Origin: Lachnospiraceae bacterium
GTDB taxonomy: Bacteria > Bacillota > Clostridia > Lachnospirales > Lachnospiraceae
Reading direction: 5' to 3'
NCBI GenBank assembly: GCA_017480445.1
Contig: JAFVAO010000043.1
Location: 1-43,918 of the forward strand
DNA: 43,918 nucleotides
Shown: positions 14,585 through 22,667 of the stretch, piece by piece
How the letters are laid out: each line of letters begins with the position of its first letter
Numbering within the stretch: position 1 is the stretch's first letter
The notes under the pieces: generated by a model
Database searches by the model: none
The model's input: only the letters and a program-made list of their open reading frames with translations
What the model was told of the DNA's origin: nothing
Made by a program: the position numbers and the translations under genes

Positions 14585-17311
14585 TTATGCATTCTGTTCT
14601 TCCGGTGACAGCTTCTCCACCTTGATCGCGCAGACCTTGTACTCCGGAATTCTCGCATATTTATCCAGCGCGGCATTGGTCAGTACATTTGCATTGCCAT
14701 CCGGGAAATGGAACGGCATCCAGGTCTCTTTCGGGGAAACCTTTTCGCCCACTCTCGCCGTCGATATGATCGTTCCTCTTCTGGAGGAAACACGTACCTT
14801 CTCGCCGTTTTCGATGCCCAATCTCGCCGCATCCTCCGTGTTCATCTCGATAAAGGAATGTCCCTCTCTCTCCATGAGTCCGGGCGTCTTGCCGGTCATC
14901 GCTCTGGTATTGTAGTGATACAGCACACGTCCGGTCATCATGATCAACGGATACTCCTCGTCAGGCAGCTCTGCACTGGGCACATACTCCGCCGGATAGA
15001 ACCAGCCCAGTCCCCTTGCAAACTTGCCCACATGCATGATCGGTGTGCCGGGATGCTTCTTGTCGAGGCAAGGCCACTGCAGTGTCTCGCCCTTGTCCAG
15101 TCTCCGGTGGCTGATACCGCCAAAGCTGGGCGTCAGGGAAGCGATCTCGTCCATGATCTCCTCGGAGGTCAGCTGCGGCTGCGGATATCCCATACGATTC
15201 ATCAGATCGATGAAAATATCGGTATCCAGACGCATCTCGCCCTCCAACTGCACCGCCTTGCGGACTCTCTGTACGCGTCTCTCTGTATTGCTGAAGGTAC
15301 CTTCCTTCTCCGCGTAGCTGGTACCGGGCAGGATCACGTCCGCATACTGCGCCGTCTCCGTCATGAACAGATCATCCAGCACCAGGAAGTCCAGGCTCTC
15401 CAGTGCCTTCCGAATATGATTCTGATCCGCATCCGTAACGACGGGATCCTCACCGAAGATAAACAGACCTCTGATCTCCTTGCGGATCGCAGCGCCGAAC
15501 ACATCCGTCGCATGGGTACCGGGTTTCTTGTTCAGCTCCACACCCCACGCCTTCTCGAACTTCGCCACCACCTCAGGATTGGTCAACTTCTGATAGCCGG
15601 GGAAATCACCGGGCAACGCGCCCATATCGCAGGCACCCTGCACGTTGTTCTGGCCACGTAGTGGATTCACGCCGCAGCCGCTCTTGCCGAGCTTGCCGAC
15701 CATCATCGCCATATTAGACATAGACATTACGCCCTCGGTACCGGTGGAATGCTCTGTGACACCCAGACAATAAATAATGGGCGCTTTCTTGGCTTTCGCG
15801 TACATCAAAGCTGCCTCTCGCAGGTGATCGGGATCGATATGACAGATCTCCGCCACGCGCTCCGGCGTGTACTCTTCCACAATCTTCTTTAACTCTTCAA
15901 AGCCCTCGGTTCTGGTCTTGACAAACTCCTCGTCTACCAGTCCCTCTTTGATGATCACATGCATCATACCATTCGCAAACGCAACGTTCGTTCCGGGCTT
16001 TAACTTCAAATGAATATCCGCGCGCTTGGACAGACCGATATCTCTGGGATCAACCACGATCAGTCTGGCGCCTTTCTCCACCGCCTGCCGGATCTGCATA
16101 CCCACCACAGGATGTGCCTCCTCCGGGTTGGAACCCACGAGCAGGATGCAATCCACATCCGTTGTAATATCCGATATCGGGTTGGTCATGGCACCGGACC
16201 CCAGCGTCATCGCCAGACCTGCCACCGTCGCAGAGTGGCACACACGCGCACAGTTGTCCACGTTATTGGTACCGAACGCGCAACGCACCATCTTCTGCAG
16301 CATATAAATATCCTCATTCGGCGAACGGGAACATGCAAAACCAGCCAGTGCATCCGGACCATATTGTTTCTTGATCTCATTAAACTTGGATGCAATCAGA
16401 TCCAGCGCCTCATCCCAGGTCGCCCGCTCGAATTCGCCGGTCTCATGATTCTTGATCAGCGGATATTTCAGCCGCTCCGGAGAATGTACAAAGTTAAAGG
16501 ATCCGAATCTGCCCTTGACGCACAGCAGTCCCTTGTTGGAAGGACCATTTGCGGGCTCCACATCCACAATCTGATTTCCTTTTACAACCAGATAATACTG
16601 GCAGCCGGTCGCACAGTGCGGACAGGTCGTCAGCACCTTCTTCACCTGACCCGCACGATAATGCTTGTGATTCTTCGCGATCAGGGCACCGGTAGGACAT
16701 GCCGCAGCACAGTTGCCGCAGGACTCACAGTCCGTCACCTTCCAGTCCTCCCCGAAGGGCGCATCGATCAAGGTTCTCGTGCCGATCTTGCCGTTGTGCA
16801 GCACACCGTTCCCGGCGCGCTTGTTACAGGTGCTCACACATCTCTGGCAGTTGATACACAGCTCCGGATAATAGGTCAGGAACGGATTCTCTTTCTTTGC
16901 GGGCAATTTTGCCGCATCCGCCTTATAGCAGGACTGTGTGATCTCATACTCGTCAGAGAGCTCCTGCAGTTTACACTCACCGGATTTTCCGCAGGAGAAG
17001 CATCTCACGTCATGGTTTGCCAGCAACAGGTTCAGCACCTGTTTTCTGCTCTTTACCACCTTCTCGGACATCGTGCTTATCACCATGCCCTCTTTTACTT
17101 TTGTATTACAGGAGGTCACAAGATTATCCTTGTCCTCTACCTCCACCACGCACATCTTACATGCACCGATCTCATTGACATCCTTCAGATAACAAAGCGT
17201 CGGTATACGGATACCCGCATTCTGCGCAGCCTCCAGAATGGTAAGTGAATCGGGGACGGAGAGCTGCACGCCGTCAATGGTAATCGTAACTAAGGTCTTT
17301 GTCGTTTCCAT
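14585..17311 (-). CDS. fdhA: Formate dehydrogenase alpha subunit (NuoG/FdhA type, Cys enzyme)
   Basis: A 908-residue molybdo- or tungstoenzyme that oxidises formate or reduces CO2. Domains in order: [2Fe-2S] ferredoxin fold (Cys 40, 51, 54, 68); His-Cys3 cluster (H100, C104, C107, C113); two [4Fe-4S] clusters (CINCQRC from 152, CESCGNCAAAC from 195); bis-MGD domain with its own cluster (C230, C233, C237, C264). The active site ARVCHSATVAGL has Cys358-His359. The codon is TGC, so this is a Cys rather than a Sec enzyme. The ATG overlaps the upstream stop (TAATG), and GGAGG is 9 bases away. Coupling to a flavoprotein suggests electrons exchange with NAD(P)H. FdhD and MOSC-MogA further right probably mature it. 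Function as an SfrA-like reductase is possible. Confidence 0.92.
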   Translation of the reverse strand: METTKTLVTITIDGVQLSVPDSLTILEAAQNAGIRIPTLCYLKDVNEIGACKMCVVEVEDKDNLVTSCNTKVKEGMVISTMSEKVVKSRKQVLNLLLANHDVRCFSCGKSGECKLQELSDEYEITQSCYKADAAKLPAKKENPFLTYYPELCINCQRCVSTCNKRAGNGVLHNGKIGTRTLIDAPFGEDWKVTDCESCGNCAAACPTGALIAKNHKHYRAGQVKKVLTTCPHCATGCQYYLVVKGNQIVDVEPANGPSNKGLLCVKGRFGSFNFVHSPERLKYPLIKNHETGEFERATWDEALDLIASKFNEIKKQYGPDALAGFACSRSPNEDIYMLQKMVRCAFGTNNVDNCARVCHSATVAGLAMTLGSGAMTNPISDITTDVDCILLVGSNPEEAHPVVGMQIRQAVEKGARLIVVDPRDIGLSKRADIHLKLKPGTNVAFANGMMHVIIKEGLVDEEFVKTRTEGFEELKKIVEEYTPERVAEICHIDPDHLREAALMYAKAKKAPIIYCLGVTEHSTGTEGVMSMSNMAMMVGKLGKSGCGVNPLRGQNNVQGACDMGALPGDFPGYQKLTNPEVVAKFEKAWGVELNKKPGTHATDVFGAAIRKEIRGLFIFGEDPVVTDADQNHIRKALESLDFLVLDDLFMTETAQYADVILPGTSYAEKEGTFSNTERRVQRVRKAVQLEGEMRLDTDIFIDLMNRMGYPQPQLTSEEIMDEIASLTPSFGGISHRRLDKGETLQWPCLDKKHPGTPIMHVGKFARGLGWFYPAEYVPSAELPDEEYPLIMMTGRVLYHYNTRAMTGKTPGLMEREGHSFIEMNTEDAARLGIENGEKVRVSSRRGTIISTARVGEKVSPKETWMPFHFPDGNANVLTNAALDKYARIPEYKVCAIKVEKLSPEEQNA

Positions 17312-19152
17312 TATACCCTGCCTCCTTCCACTACACCACATCCAAAGTGATCGCATCTTAAGCACTTGCCGCATTCCTGCATTGCCTCATCGTAGGACAT
17401 GCCGTTCTCCACCGGCTCGAAATTTTTCTTTCTCTCCCTCGCGGAGCGGTCGGTCAGATGCACTCTGCCGTAGTGGTTTCTGTTATTCTCCTTGGGCTCG
17501 GGTATATCAATATCGTCGAGATATTTATGATGATATCCCAAATATTCATCGATGTTTAACGCTGCGATCTTGCCTGCGCCGATCGCCTTGATCACCGTCG
17601 CGGGACCAAACACGCAGTCACCGCCGGCAAACACTTTATCATAGCCCTTCACACGGGTTGTATTTTCCGTCTCAAAGGTCTTTCTGCGGGGATTCACGCT
17701 GAACTCTTCAAACGGCTCGGACACAATGTCCTGACCGATCGCCATGAGCACTACCTCACAGGGTACTTCCAGCTCCGGCTTGTTCGCATCGATCGCTCCG
17801 GGCTGCCCCTGCTTGGTATACAGATTGATCATCTGTTGCTGTGCCACAAACGCGCTTACATTGCCGTTCTCATCCGCTTTGATGCGCAGCGGTGCGTGCA
17901 GCGTCAGGAGTTCTACGCCTTCCTCGATCGCGCCCTGGATCTCAGAGGGCAGCGCCGTCATATCGATCTGTCTTCTGCGGTAGATCACCGTCACTTCGTC
18001 TGCTTTACAACGAATCGCAGAACGCGCACAGTCCATCGCCACGTTACCGCCGCCGACGACGACCACACGCTTACCGGAGTAATCCGGAATATTGCCTCTG
18101 CCGATCTCTCCCAGCATATCCACCGCCGAGTAAACGCCATTGCTCTCCACGCCTTCCACCTTCACAGATTTGCCGGTCTGGGCGCCGATCGCGATATAAA
18201 CCGCATTGTACTCGTCCATAAGCTGCTCCATTGTCACTTCTTTGCCCTTGCCCACAGCGGTATTCAGGCGCACCTCGATATTGCCGGTGGACAGCACTGC
18301 ATTGATATCCTCATCGAGACGATCCTTCGGCAATCTGTAGTTCGGAATTCCGAACCGAAGCATGCCGCCCAACTGTGCACGCTCCTCGAACACAACCACC
18401 TTATGCCCCATCAGAGACAGGTAGTACGCTGTGGTGAGTCCGGACGGACCGCCGCCCACGATCGCCACCTTCTTGCCGGTAGCCACGTTGCAGGGAGGCA
18501 CCTTTACCTGATCTGCAGCGACCTGATCCACTGCAAATTTTTTCAATCCTCTGATATTGACCGGGCTGTCCAGCAGGTCACGTCTGCACTTCGCCTCGCA
18601 GGGATGCTCGCAGATAAACGCACACGCCGTCGGGAACGGATTGTCATGCCGGATCAGATTGATGGCGTCCGCATAGCGGTGCTCGCCGATCAGCGCTATG
18701 TATCCGGGGATATCCACATTCGCCGGGCAATGAGAGATACAAGGCACCTTTTGTCCGATCTCCGCCTGACATCTGTGATCCTTGATGTGACTCATATACT
18801 CGTCATGGAAAAGCTCGACGCTCTGCAACACAATGTTTGCCGCCTCGTAGCCGATCGCACAATCCGCTGTATCCTGAATCATTTTGGCGAGGTCGACCAT
18901 ATTATCAAAGGTCTCCATATCCGCCTTTCCCTCCAGGATCTCGCGCATCATGTTCTCCACCTGCTCCAGTCCGTCTCTACAGGGGACGCACTTACCGCAG
19001 GTCTGACTCCGCGAACTTTGTAAAAACGCAAGCTGCACCGCAATCGGGCACACGCCCGGCGGATTCGCTTTTACGCGCTTTACAAACTTGTCCAGAAACT
19101 TTGCCGTTTTCTGGTTCATTTCATTCGTCTGTAATACCTTCTCTTTGTACAT
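17311..19152 (-). CDS. NuoF-tail/GltD-like FAD flavoprotein (NAD(P)H partner of FdhA)
   Basis: 613 residues. Residues 30-115 match the C-terminal [4Fe-4S] domain of NuoF (TCGKCVPCRDG, C52, C55, C58, then C98). Residues 125-210 are the GltD-type double [4Fe-4S] domain with CEHPCEAKC at 181-189. Two Rossmann motifs follow: AIVGGGPSGLTTAYYL for FAD (about 230) and VVVGGGNVAMDCARSA for NAD(P) (about 368), with the Arg-rich YRRR pair after it hinting at NADPH. AGGDC near the end closes the FAD site. The FMN/NADH domain of NuoF is absent. The architecture resembles SfrB of the Geobacter SfrAB complex, whose partner is also FdhA-like. AGGAGG is 5 bases before the start. Confidence 0.9.
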   Translation of the reverse strand: MYKEKVLQTNEMNQKTAKFLDKFVKRVKANPPGVCPIAVQLAFLQSSRSQTCGKCVPCRDGLEQVENMMREILEGKADMETFDNMVDLAKMIQDTADCAIGYEAANIVLQSVELFHDEYMSHIKDHRCQAEIGQKVPCISHCPANVDIPGYIALIGEHRYADAINLIRHDNPFPTACAFICEHPCEAKCRRDLLDSPVNIRGLKKFAVDQVAADQVKVPPCNVATGKKVAIVGGGPSGLTTAYYLSLMGHKVVVFEERAQLGGMLRFGIPNYRLPKDRLDEDINAVLSTGNIEVRLNTAVGKGKEVTMEQLMDEYNAVYIAIGAQTGKSVKVEGVESNGVYSAVDMLGEIGRGNIPDYSGKRVVVVGGGNVAMDCARSAIRCKADEVTVIYRRRQIDMTALPSEIQGAIEEGVELLTLHAPLRIKADENGNVSAFVAQQQMINLYTKQGQPGAIDANKPELEVPCEVVLMAIGQDIVSEPFEEFSVNPRRKTFETENTTRVKGYDKVFAGGDCVFGPATVIKAIGAGKIAALNIDEYLGYHHKYLDDIDIPEPKENNRNHYGRVHLTDRSARERKKNFEPVENGMSYDEAMQECGKCLRCDHFGCGVVEGGRV

Positions 19153-19178
19153 GAAAACCTCCTGGTAATGCGATGATT

Positions 19179-19200
19179 GAGATAATTTCTCATTTATCTC
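19179..19200 (-). promoter_or_regulatory. Leader hairpin of the formate dehydrogenase operon
   Basis: GAGATAA and TTATCTC pair perfectly around an 8-base loop, 27 bases before the start codon. Upstream on the minus strand, a TTGTGA-N18-TAATAT promoter candidate is seen near 19220-19250. The hairpin may be an operator or an RNA element; it does not look like the known molybdenum-cofactor riboswitch, which is larger. Confidence 0.4.
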
Positions 19201-19294
19201 TCGCAATTTGGATGCACTTCTGCTATATTACATCTTACTATAAAAGCGTCACAAAAACAATAGATTTATGTGAAAAATCACCTAATACGGCAGA

Positions 19295-19603
19295 TCAGCC
19301 CTCGACTCTATAATCCATACAAACCCTGCTGGCCGTAAACGGTTTCACCTTACCCTCCGCCACAGCCACATGTGCGGGATGAACTGCGTAATTCTGCAAG
19401 GCCTCTTCGCTTACAAAAGTAGAGTCCAGCATCAGATCGCAGTTTGCGCTGGGCAGCGGATCAATATTTACTACAATCTCCGTCAAGCCGGCGATCTCCC
19501 CTTTTAAACCCTCCAGTTCTGCCTTAATCTCCCGCTTGATCTGTTTCTTTTCCTCATCGGAATAGGCATTCTTCAACGTCCAAAGTATCACATGTTTTAC
19601 CAT
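19295..19603 (-). CDS. Dabb (stress-responsive A/B barrel) domain protein
   Basis: 102 residues beginning MVKHVILWTLK, the hallmark of Dabb dimeric alpha/beta-barrel proteins, and ending with the CDLMLDSTF and HPAHVAVAEGKVKPF segments typical of the family. Members have diverse or unknown roles, so no reaction is assigned. AGGAGG lies 8 bases before the ATG. It sits alone between the AAA ATPase gene and the formate dehydrogenase operon. Confidence 0.88.
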   Translation of the reverse strand: MVKHVILWTLKNAYSDEEKKQIKREIKAELEGLKGEIAGLTEIVVNIDPLPSANCDLMLDSTFVSEEALQNYAVHPAHVAVAEGKVKPFTASRVCMDYRVEG

Positions 19604-19690
19604 CGTTTCATCCTCCTGCATAGAACCATTGATAAGATTTATTTTAACATACGTGTTTTTATTTTCCAAGTATTCCCAGACGGTTGCCAC

Positions 19691-20983
19691 TTAAATCAGC
19701 TTTGTAAACGCATAAAGCGGTATATTTACAAGCCAGTCCTGTTCTCTGTAATCCGACATAGATATTCTGACTCCTTTTCCAACCTGGAATTTATCTACAA
19801 ACGCTTTTAGACTTTTCGCTTTCAAATTTTCTTCCGCCTTCACTTCTATCGGTACAACTGTGCTTCCCCGCTGAATCAAAAAATCCACCTCTCCTCTGGA
19901 ATTATCAGCCGAATAATACGCAGGTACGATTCCCAAATCCGCAACAAGCTGTTGTGATACATACTGCTCTGTAAGTGCTCCTTTAAATTCCGTAAAAAGA
20001 CGGTTTCCGTCTATCATGACTTCCGGAGGTAAATTCCCCATGGCCCCCAATATGCCAACATCATGTACGTATATTTTAAATGCCGACATCTCCTCATATG
20101 CCTTCAACGGCAGCCCCGGCTTTTTTACCCGATGCACCATATGAATCAATCCGCAATCCTTCAGCCATTGAAGGGCAATCTCAAAATCCTTTGCCCGCGC
20201 CCCCTTCTCAATCCGCCCATACGTAAACTTCCTGTTTTCTTTCGCCAATTGCCCCGGAATGGAATCCCAGACTTGATACAATCTGGGAATCAGCGCCGGC
20301 TCCGCGTGCTTTGCAAAATCCTGCCTGTAAAAATCCAGAAGATCTTCCTGCTTCTTTCGACATTTCAATAAATCCGTACTATCGATAAATTCCTGAACCA
20401 CCTCCGGCATGCCGCCCACCGCATAATAATTCCGCAGTGCCCCGATTAAAAAGGACTTCATGGCACAGATGGCCACCGGATCTCCCTCCTCCAATATCCT
20501 GCTCATTCCCTTACTTTCCGTTGCATGAAGAAATTCTCGAAATGACAGCGGATAAAGTTCCATGCGTTCCAACTTCCCAACAGGAAACGTCGTGCCTTTT
20601 CTAAGCGCGATCCCCATAAACGATCCCGCTGCAATAATCGCATACTCCGGTGCTTCTTCGCAAAAATACTTTAAAGCAGCAAGCGCCCGGGGCTCCTCCT
20701 GTACTTCATCAAATATGATCAGTGTACTTTCCGGAACGATTTCCACTGCATACACAGCAGAGATGGCAGAAATAATCATTTTCGGATCCAGTGTCCGCGC
20801 AAACAGATCATGTAGTCTTGCATCTCTGTCAAAATTAATATAAACCATCTGTTCAAACGATGTTTGCCCAAACTCTTTCATCAACCAGGTTTTCCCCACC
20901 TGCCTCGCACCGCTTAACAGCAAAGGCTTTCGGTTTTTCTTTTGTTTCCATGCCTTCAGATCGTTCATCAAAAAGCGCTCCAT
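19691..20983 (-). CDS. AAA_14/DUF4143 ATP-binding protein
   Basis: 430 residues. The N-terminal P-loop domain has Walker A LLSGARQVGKTW (about 22-33) and Walker B TLIIFDEVQ (about 90-98), then LYPLSFREFL, typical of AAA_14. The C-terminal DUF4143 part ends in a PD-(D/E)xK-like GEVDFLIQRGSTVVPIEVKA. Such proteins are common, often solitary and horizontally exchanged, and their function is not settled. GAGGAG is 7 bases before the ATG. The promoter region has two 24-base operator-like dyads, unusual for this family. Confidence 0.9.
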   Translation of the reverse strand: MERFLMNDLKAWKQKKNRKPLLLSGARQVGKTWLMKEFGQTSFEQMVYINFDRDARLHDLFARTLDPKMIISAISAVYAVEIVPESTLIIFDEVQEEPRALAALKYFCEEAPEYAIIAAGSFMGIALRKGTTFPVGKLERMELYPLSFREFLHATESKGMSRILEEGDPVAICAMKSFLIGALRNYYAVGGMPEVVQEFIDSTDLLKCRKKQEDLLDFYRQDFAKHAEPALIPRLYQVWDSIPGQLAKENRKFTYGRIEKGARAKDFEIALQWLKDCGLIHMVHRVKKPGLPLKAYEEMSAFKIYVHDVGILGAMGNLPPEVMIDGNRLFTEFKGALTEQYVSQQLVADLGIVPAYYSADNSRGEVDFLIQRGSTVVPIEVKAEENLKAKSLKAFVDKFQVGKGVRISMSDYREQDWLVNIPLYAFTKLI

Positions 20984-21062
20984 AGATTTACTCCTCGTCT
21001 TTTTGTTATAATAAATGCCTTGCCCATTATCTCACTATTTAGCCATTCTTTAGCCTAGATTC

Positions 21063-21146
21063 ATTTTAGTGCATAAAAATATAATAGTCAACATTTTTAT
21101 GGACGTAAAAGTGTCGTATTATACATTTTTACGTCCGTAAGAATGT
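21063..21146 (-). promoter_or_regulatory. Promoter with two tandem 24-base operator-like dyads
   Basis: On the minus strand TTGACT (21086-21091), 17 bases and TAAAAT (21063-21068) form a strong promoter for the AAA_14 gene. Immediately upstream are two copies of an imperfect palindrome at 21091-21114 and 21123-21146, both starting ACATTTTTA on the plus strand and with GGACGTAA or CGTCCGTAA cores. The starts are 32 bases apart, close to three helical turns. The first copy touches the -35. The rest of 20984-21230 is AT-rich and holds nothing else I recognise. Confidence 0.65.
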
Positions 21147-21227
21147 ATAACTATACCAGTCTCTACCGCATTTCATAGATAAATTTTTTGCTGCTAATTT
21201 TTGCTTGATTATTTTTCAGCCTGAAAT

Positions 21228-21275
21228 AATAAAAGGACAGGCGCCATGCACTTTTGCACAACGCCTGTCCTTCTT
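21228..21275 (-). terminator. Terminator of the polyferredoxin-nifJ-gltD-like operon
   Basis: Arms AAGGACAGGCG (21233-21243) and CGCCTGTCCTT (21262-21272) pair fully, with an inner TGCA/TGCA pair. The minus strand then reads TTTTATTATTT. It lies 33 bases after the flavoprotein stop. Confidence 0.85.
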
Positions 21276-21305
21276 GTTTTCTCCACGCTGCCGATTGCAG
21301 AATGC

Positions 21306-22667
21306 TTACTTCAGATACTCCGAAATTGCAATCGCAGCCTTCTTGCCTGCGCCCATCGCGCTGATGACGGTCTTGGGTCCGGTAACCGTGTCTCCGCCGG
21401 CGTACACACCCTTTCTCGACGTTGCAAAGGTATCATCGTCCACCGTGATGTAGCCCTTGCCCTCGGAGGTCTTCACACCGTCTGCGCACGCATTGTCGCT
21501 GCCGTTGCCAATCGCCTCAATGATGCAGTCCACATCGAGTACAAACTCAGAATCCTTCAACGGTACCGGCGAACGTCTGCCGGACTCATCGGGATCGGAC
21601 AGGAACATCTTCTGGCACTTCAGTCCTGTCACCTTACCGTTTTCACCGAGCACCTCCAGCGGTCCGGTCAGATACATGAACTCAATGCCCTCGTCCATCG
21701 CCTCTTGGATCTCCGTGGGATCTGCGGGCATCTCCAGCAGGGAGCGGCGATATACCACATATACCTTCTCCGCCTTCGGCCCTCTCATGGCAGCGCGGCA
21801 CGCATCCATCGCCACGTTACCGCCGCCGATGATCGCGATCTTTCTCGACTCCGGAAGTGTATTCTCCAGATTGATCTTGCTCAGATAATCTGCAGCGCTC
21901 ACCACGCCCTCTAACTCTGCACCGGGGATGCCGAGCTTGGTCGGCTTGCCCGCGCCGTTTCCGATGAAGACTGCATGAAAGCCCTGTTTCTCCAACAGAT
22001 CATCCAGTGTAAAATCCTTGCCCAGCGCCTTGCCGGTCTCAATATGCACGCCCTTGGAATTCAGACTGTACACCTCAAGCTCCAGAATTTCCTTCGGCAG
22101 TCTGAACTCCGGAATACCGTATGCCAGCACGCCGCCTAAGATATCCTCCCGCTCGAAGATGGTTACTTCATACCCCATATCGGCCAGATCTCCCGCGCAG
22201 GTGATGCCTGCCGGTCCGGAACCGATCACCGCCACCTTGTAACCGTTTAACTTGATATCTCTGGGCGCATCCTTATCCTTGTGATGTCTGTGCCAGTCAG
22301 CGACAAAACGCTCCAGCGCGCCGATCGCCACGGGTTTACCCTTCTTTGCCCGCACACAGCTGCCCTCGCACTGCAAATACTGTGGACATACACGTCCGCA
22401 CACAGCGGGCAGTGTGGTGGTCTGCTTTAAGATCTGATAAGCCTCCTCGAACTCTCCCTCCGTCACCTTCGCGATAAAATCAGGAATATGATTGTGTACG
22501 GGACAGCCCTCTGTCATACATGGGTGCTTGCGGCATTTCAGACACCGCATAGCCTCATGGATCGCCATTTCCTCTGTATAGCCGGTGGTCACCTCGTCAA
22601 AATTCTTGTTGCGGATCTGAGGATCCTGCTCCGGCATTTTGGTCTTGCTTCTCGTCATGTTGATCAT
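21306..22667 (-). CDS. gltA: GltD/NfnB-like NAD(P)H flavoprotein, annotated as NADPH-dependent glutamate synthase
   Basis: 453 residues. The N-terminal double [4Fe-4S] region has CLKCRKHPC and CGRVCPQYLQCEGSC (about 42-108). FAD motif AVIGSGPAGITCAGDL is at about 147-162, the second Rossmann AIIGGGNVAMDACRAA at about 275-290, then YRRSLLEMPA and YAGGDTVTG. This is the single-subunit family annotated GltA; it also covers NfnB-type subunits of electron-bifurcating ferredoxin:NADP oxidoreductase. No NfnA partner is present. Its ATG overlaps the nifJ stop by 4 bases with AGGAGG 10 bases upstream. Operon position behind PFOR and a polyferredoxin makes ferredoxin/NADPH exchange more likely than glutamate synthesis, but this is inference. 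Confidence 0.88.
   Translation of the reverse strand: MINMTRSKTKMPEQDPQIRNKNFDEVTTGYTEEMAIHEAMRCLKCRKHPCMTEGCPVHNHIPDFIAKVTEGEFEEAYQILKQTTTLPAVCGRVCPQYLQCEGSCVRAKKGKPVAIGALERFVADWHRHHKDKDAPRDIKLNGYKVAVIGSGPAGITCAGDLADMGYEVTIFEREDILGGVLAYGIPEFRLPKEILELEVYSLNSKGVHIETGKALGKDFTLDDLLEKQGFHAVFIGNGAGKPTKLGIPGAELEGVVSAADYLSKINLENTLPESRKIAIIGGGNVAMDACRAAMRGPKAEKVYVVYRRSLLEMPADPTEIQEAMDEGIEFMYLTGPLEVLGENGKVTGLKCQKMFLSDPDESGRRSPVPLKDSEFVLDVDCIIEAIGNGSDNACADGVKTSEGKGYITVDDDTFATSRKGVYAGGDTVTGPKTVISAMGAGKKAAIAISEYLK

Noticed and set aside
16220-16260. Possible selenocysteine in the formate dehydrogenase.
   Set aside because: The active-site codon reads TGC (Cys358), and the frame has no internal TGA, so no SECIS element is needed.
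19153-19294. A molybdenum-cofactor or other riboswitch before the formate dehydrogenase operon.
   Set aside because: The leader is too short and holds only one 7-pair hairpin; none of the conserved cores I know could be matched.
21306-22667. Calling the flavoprotein a true NfnB subunit.
   Set aside because: The required NfnA partner is missing from the window, and the sequence alone does not separate NfnB from the GltA family, so the neutral name is kept.
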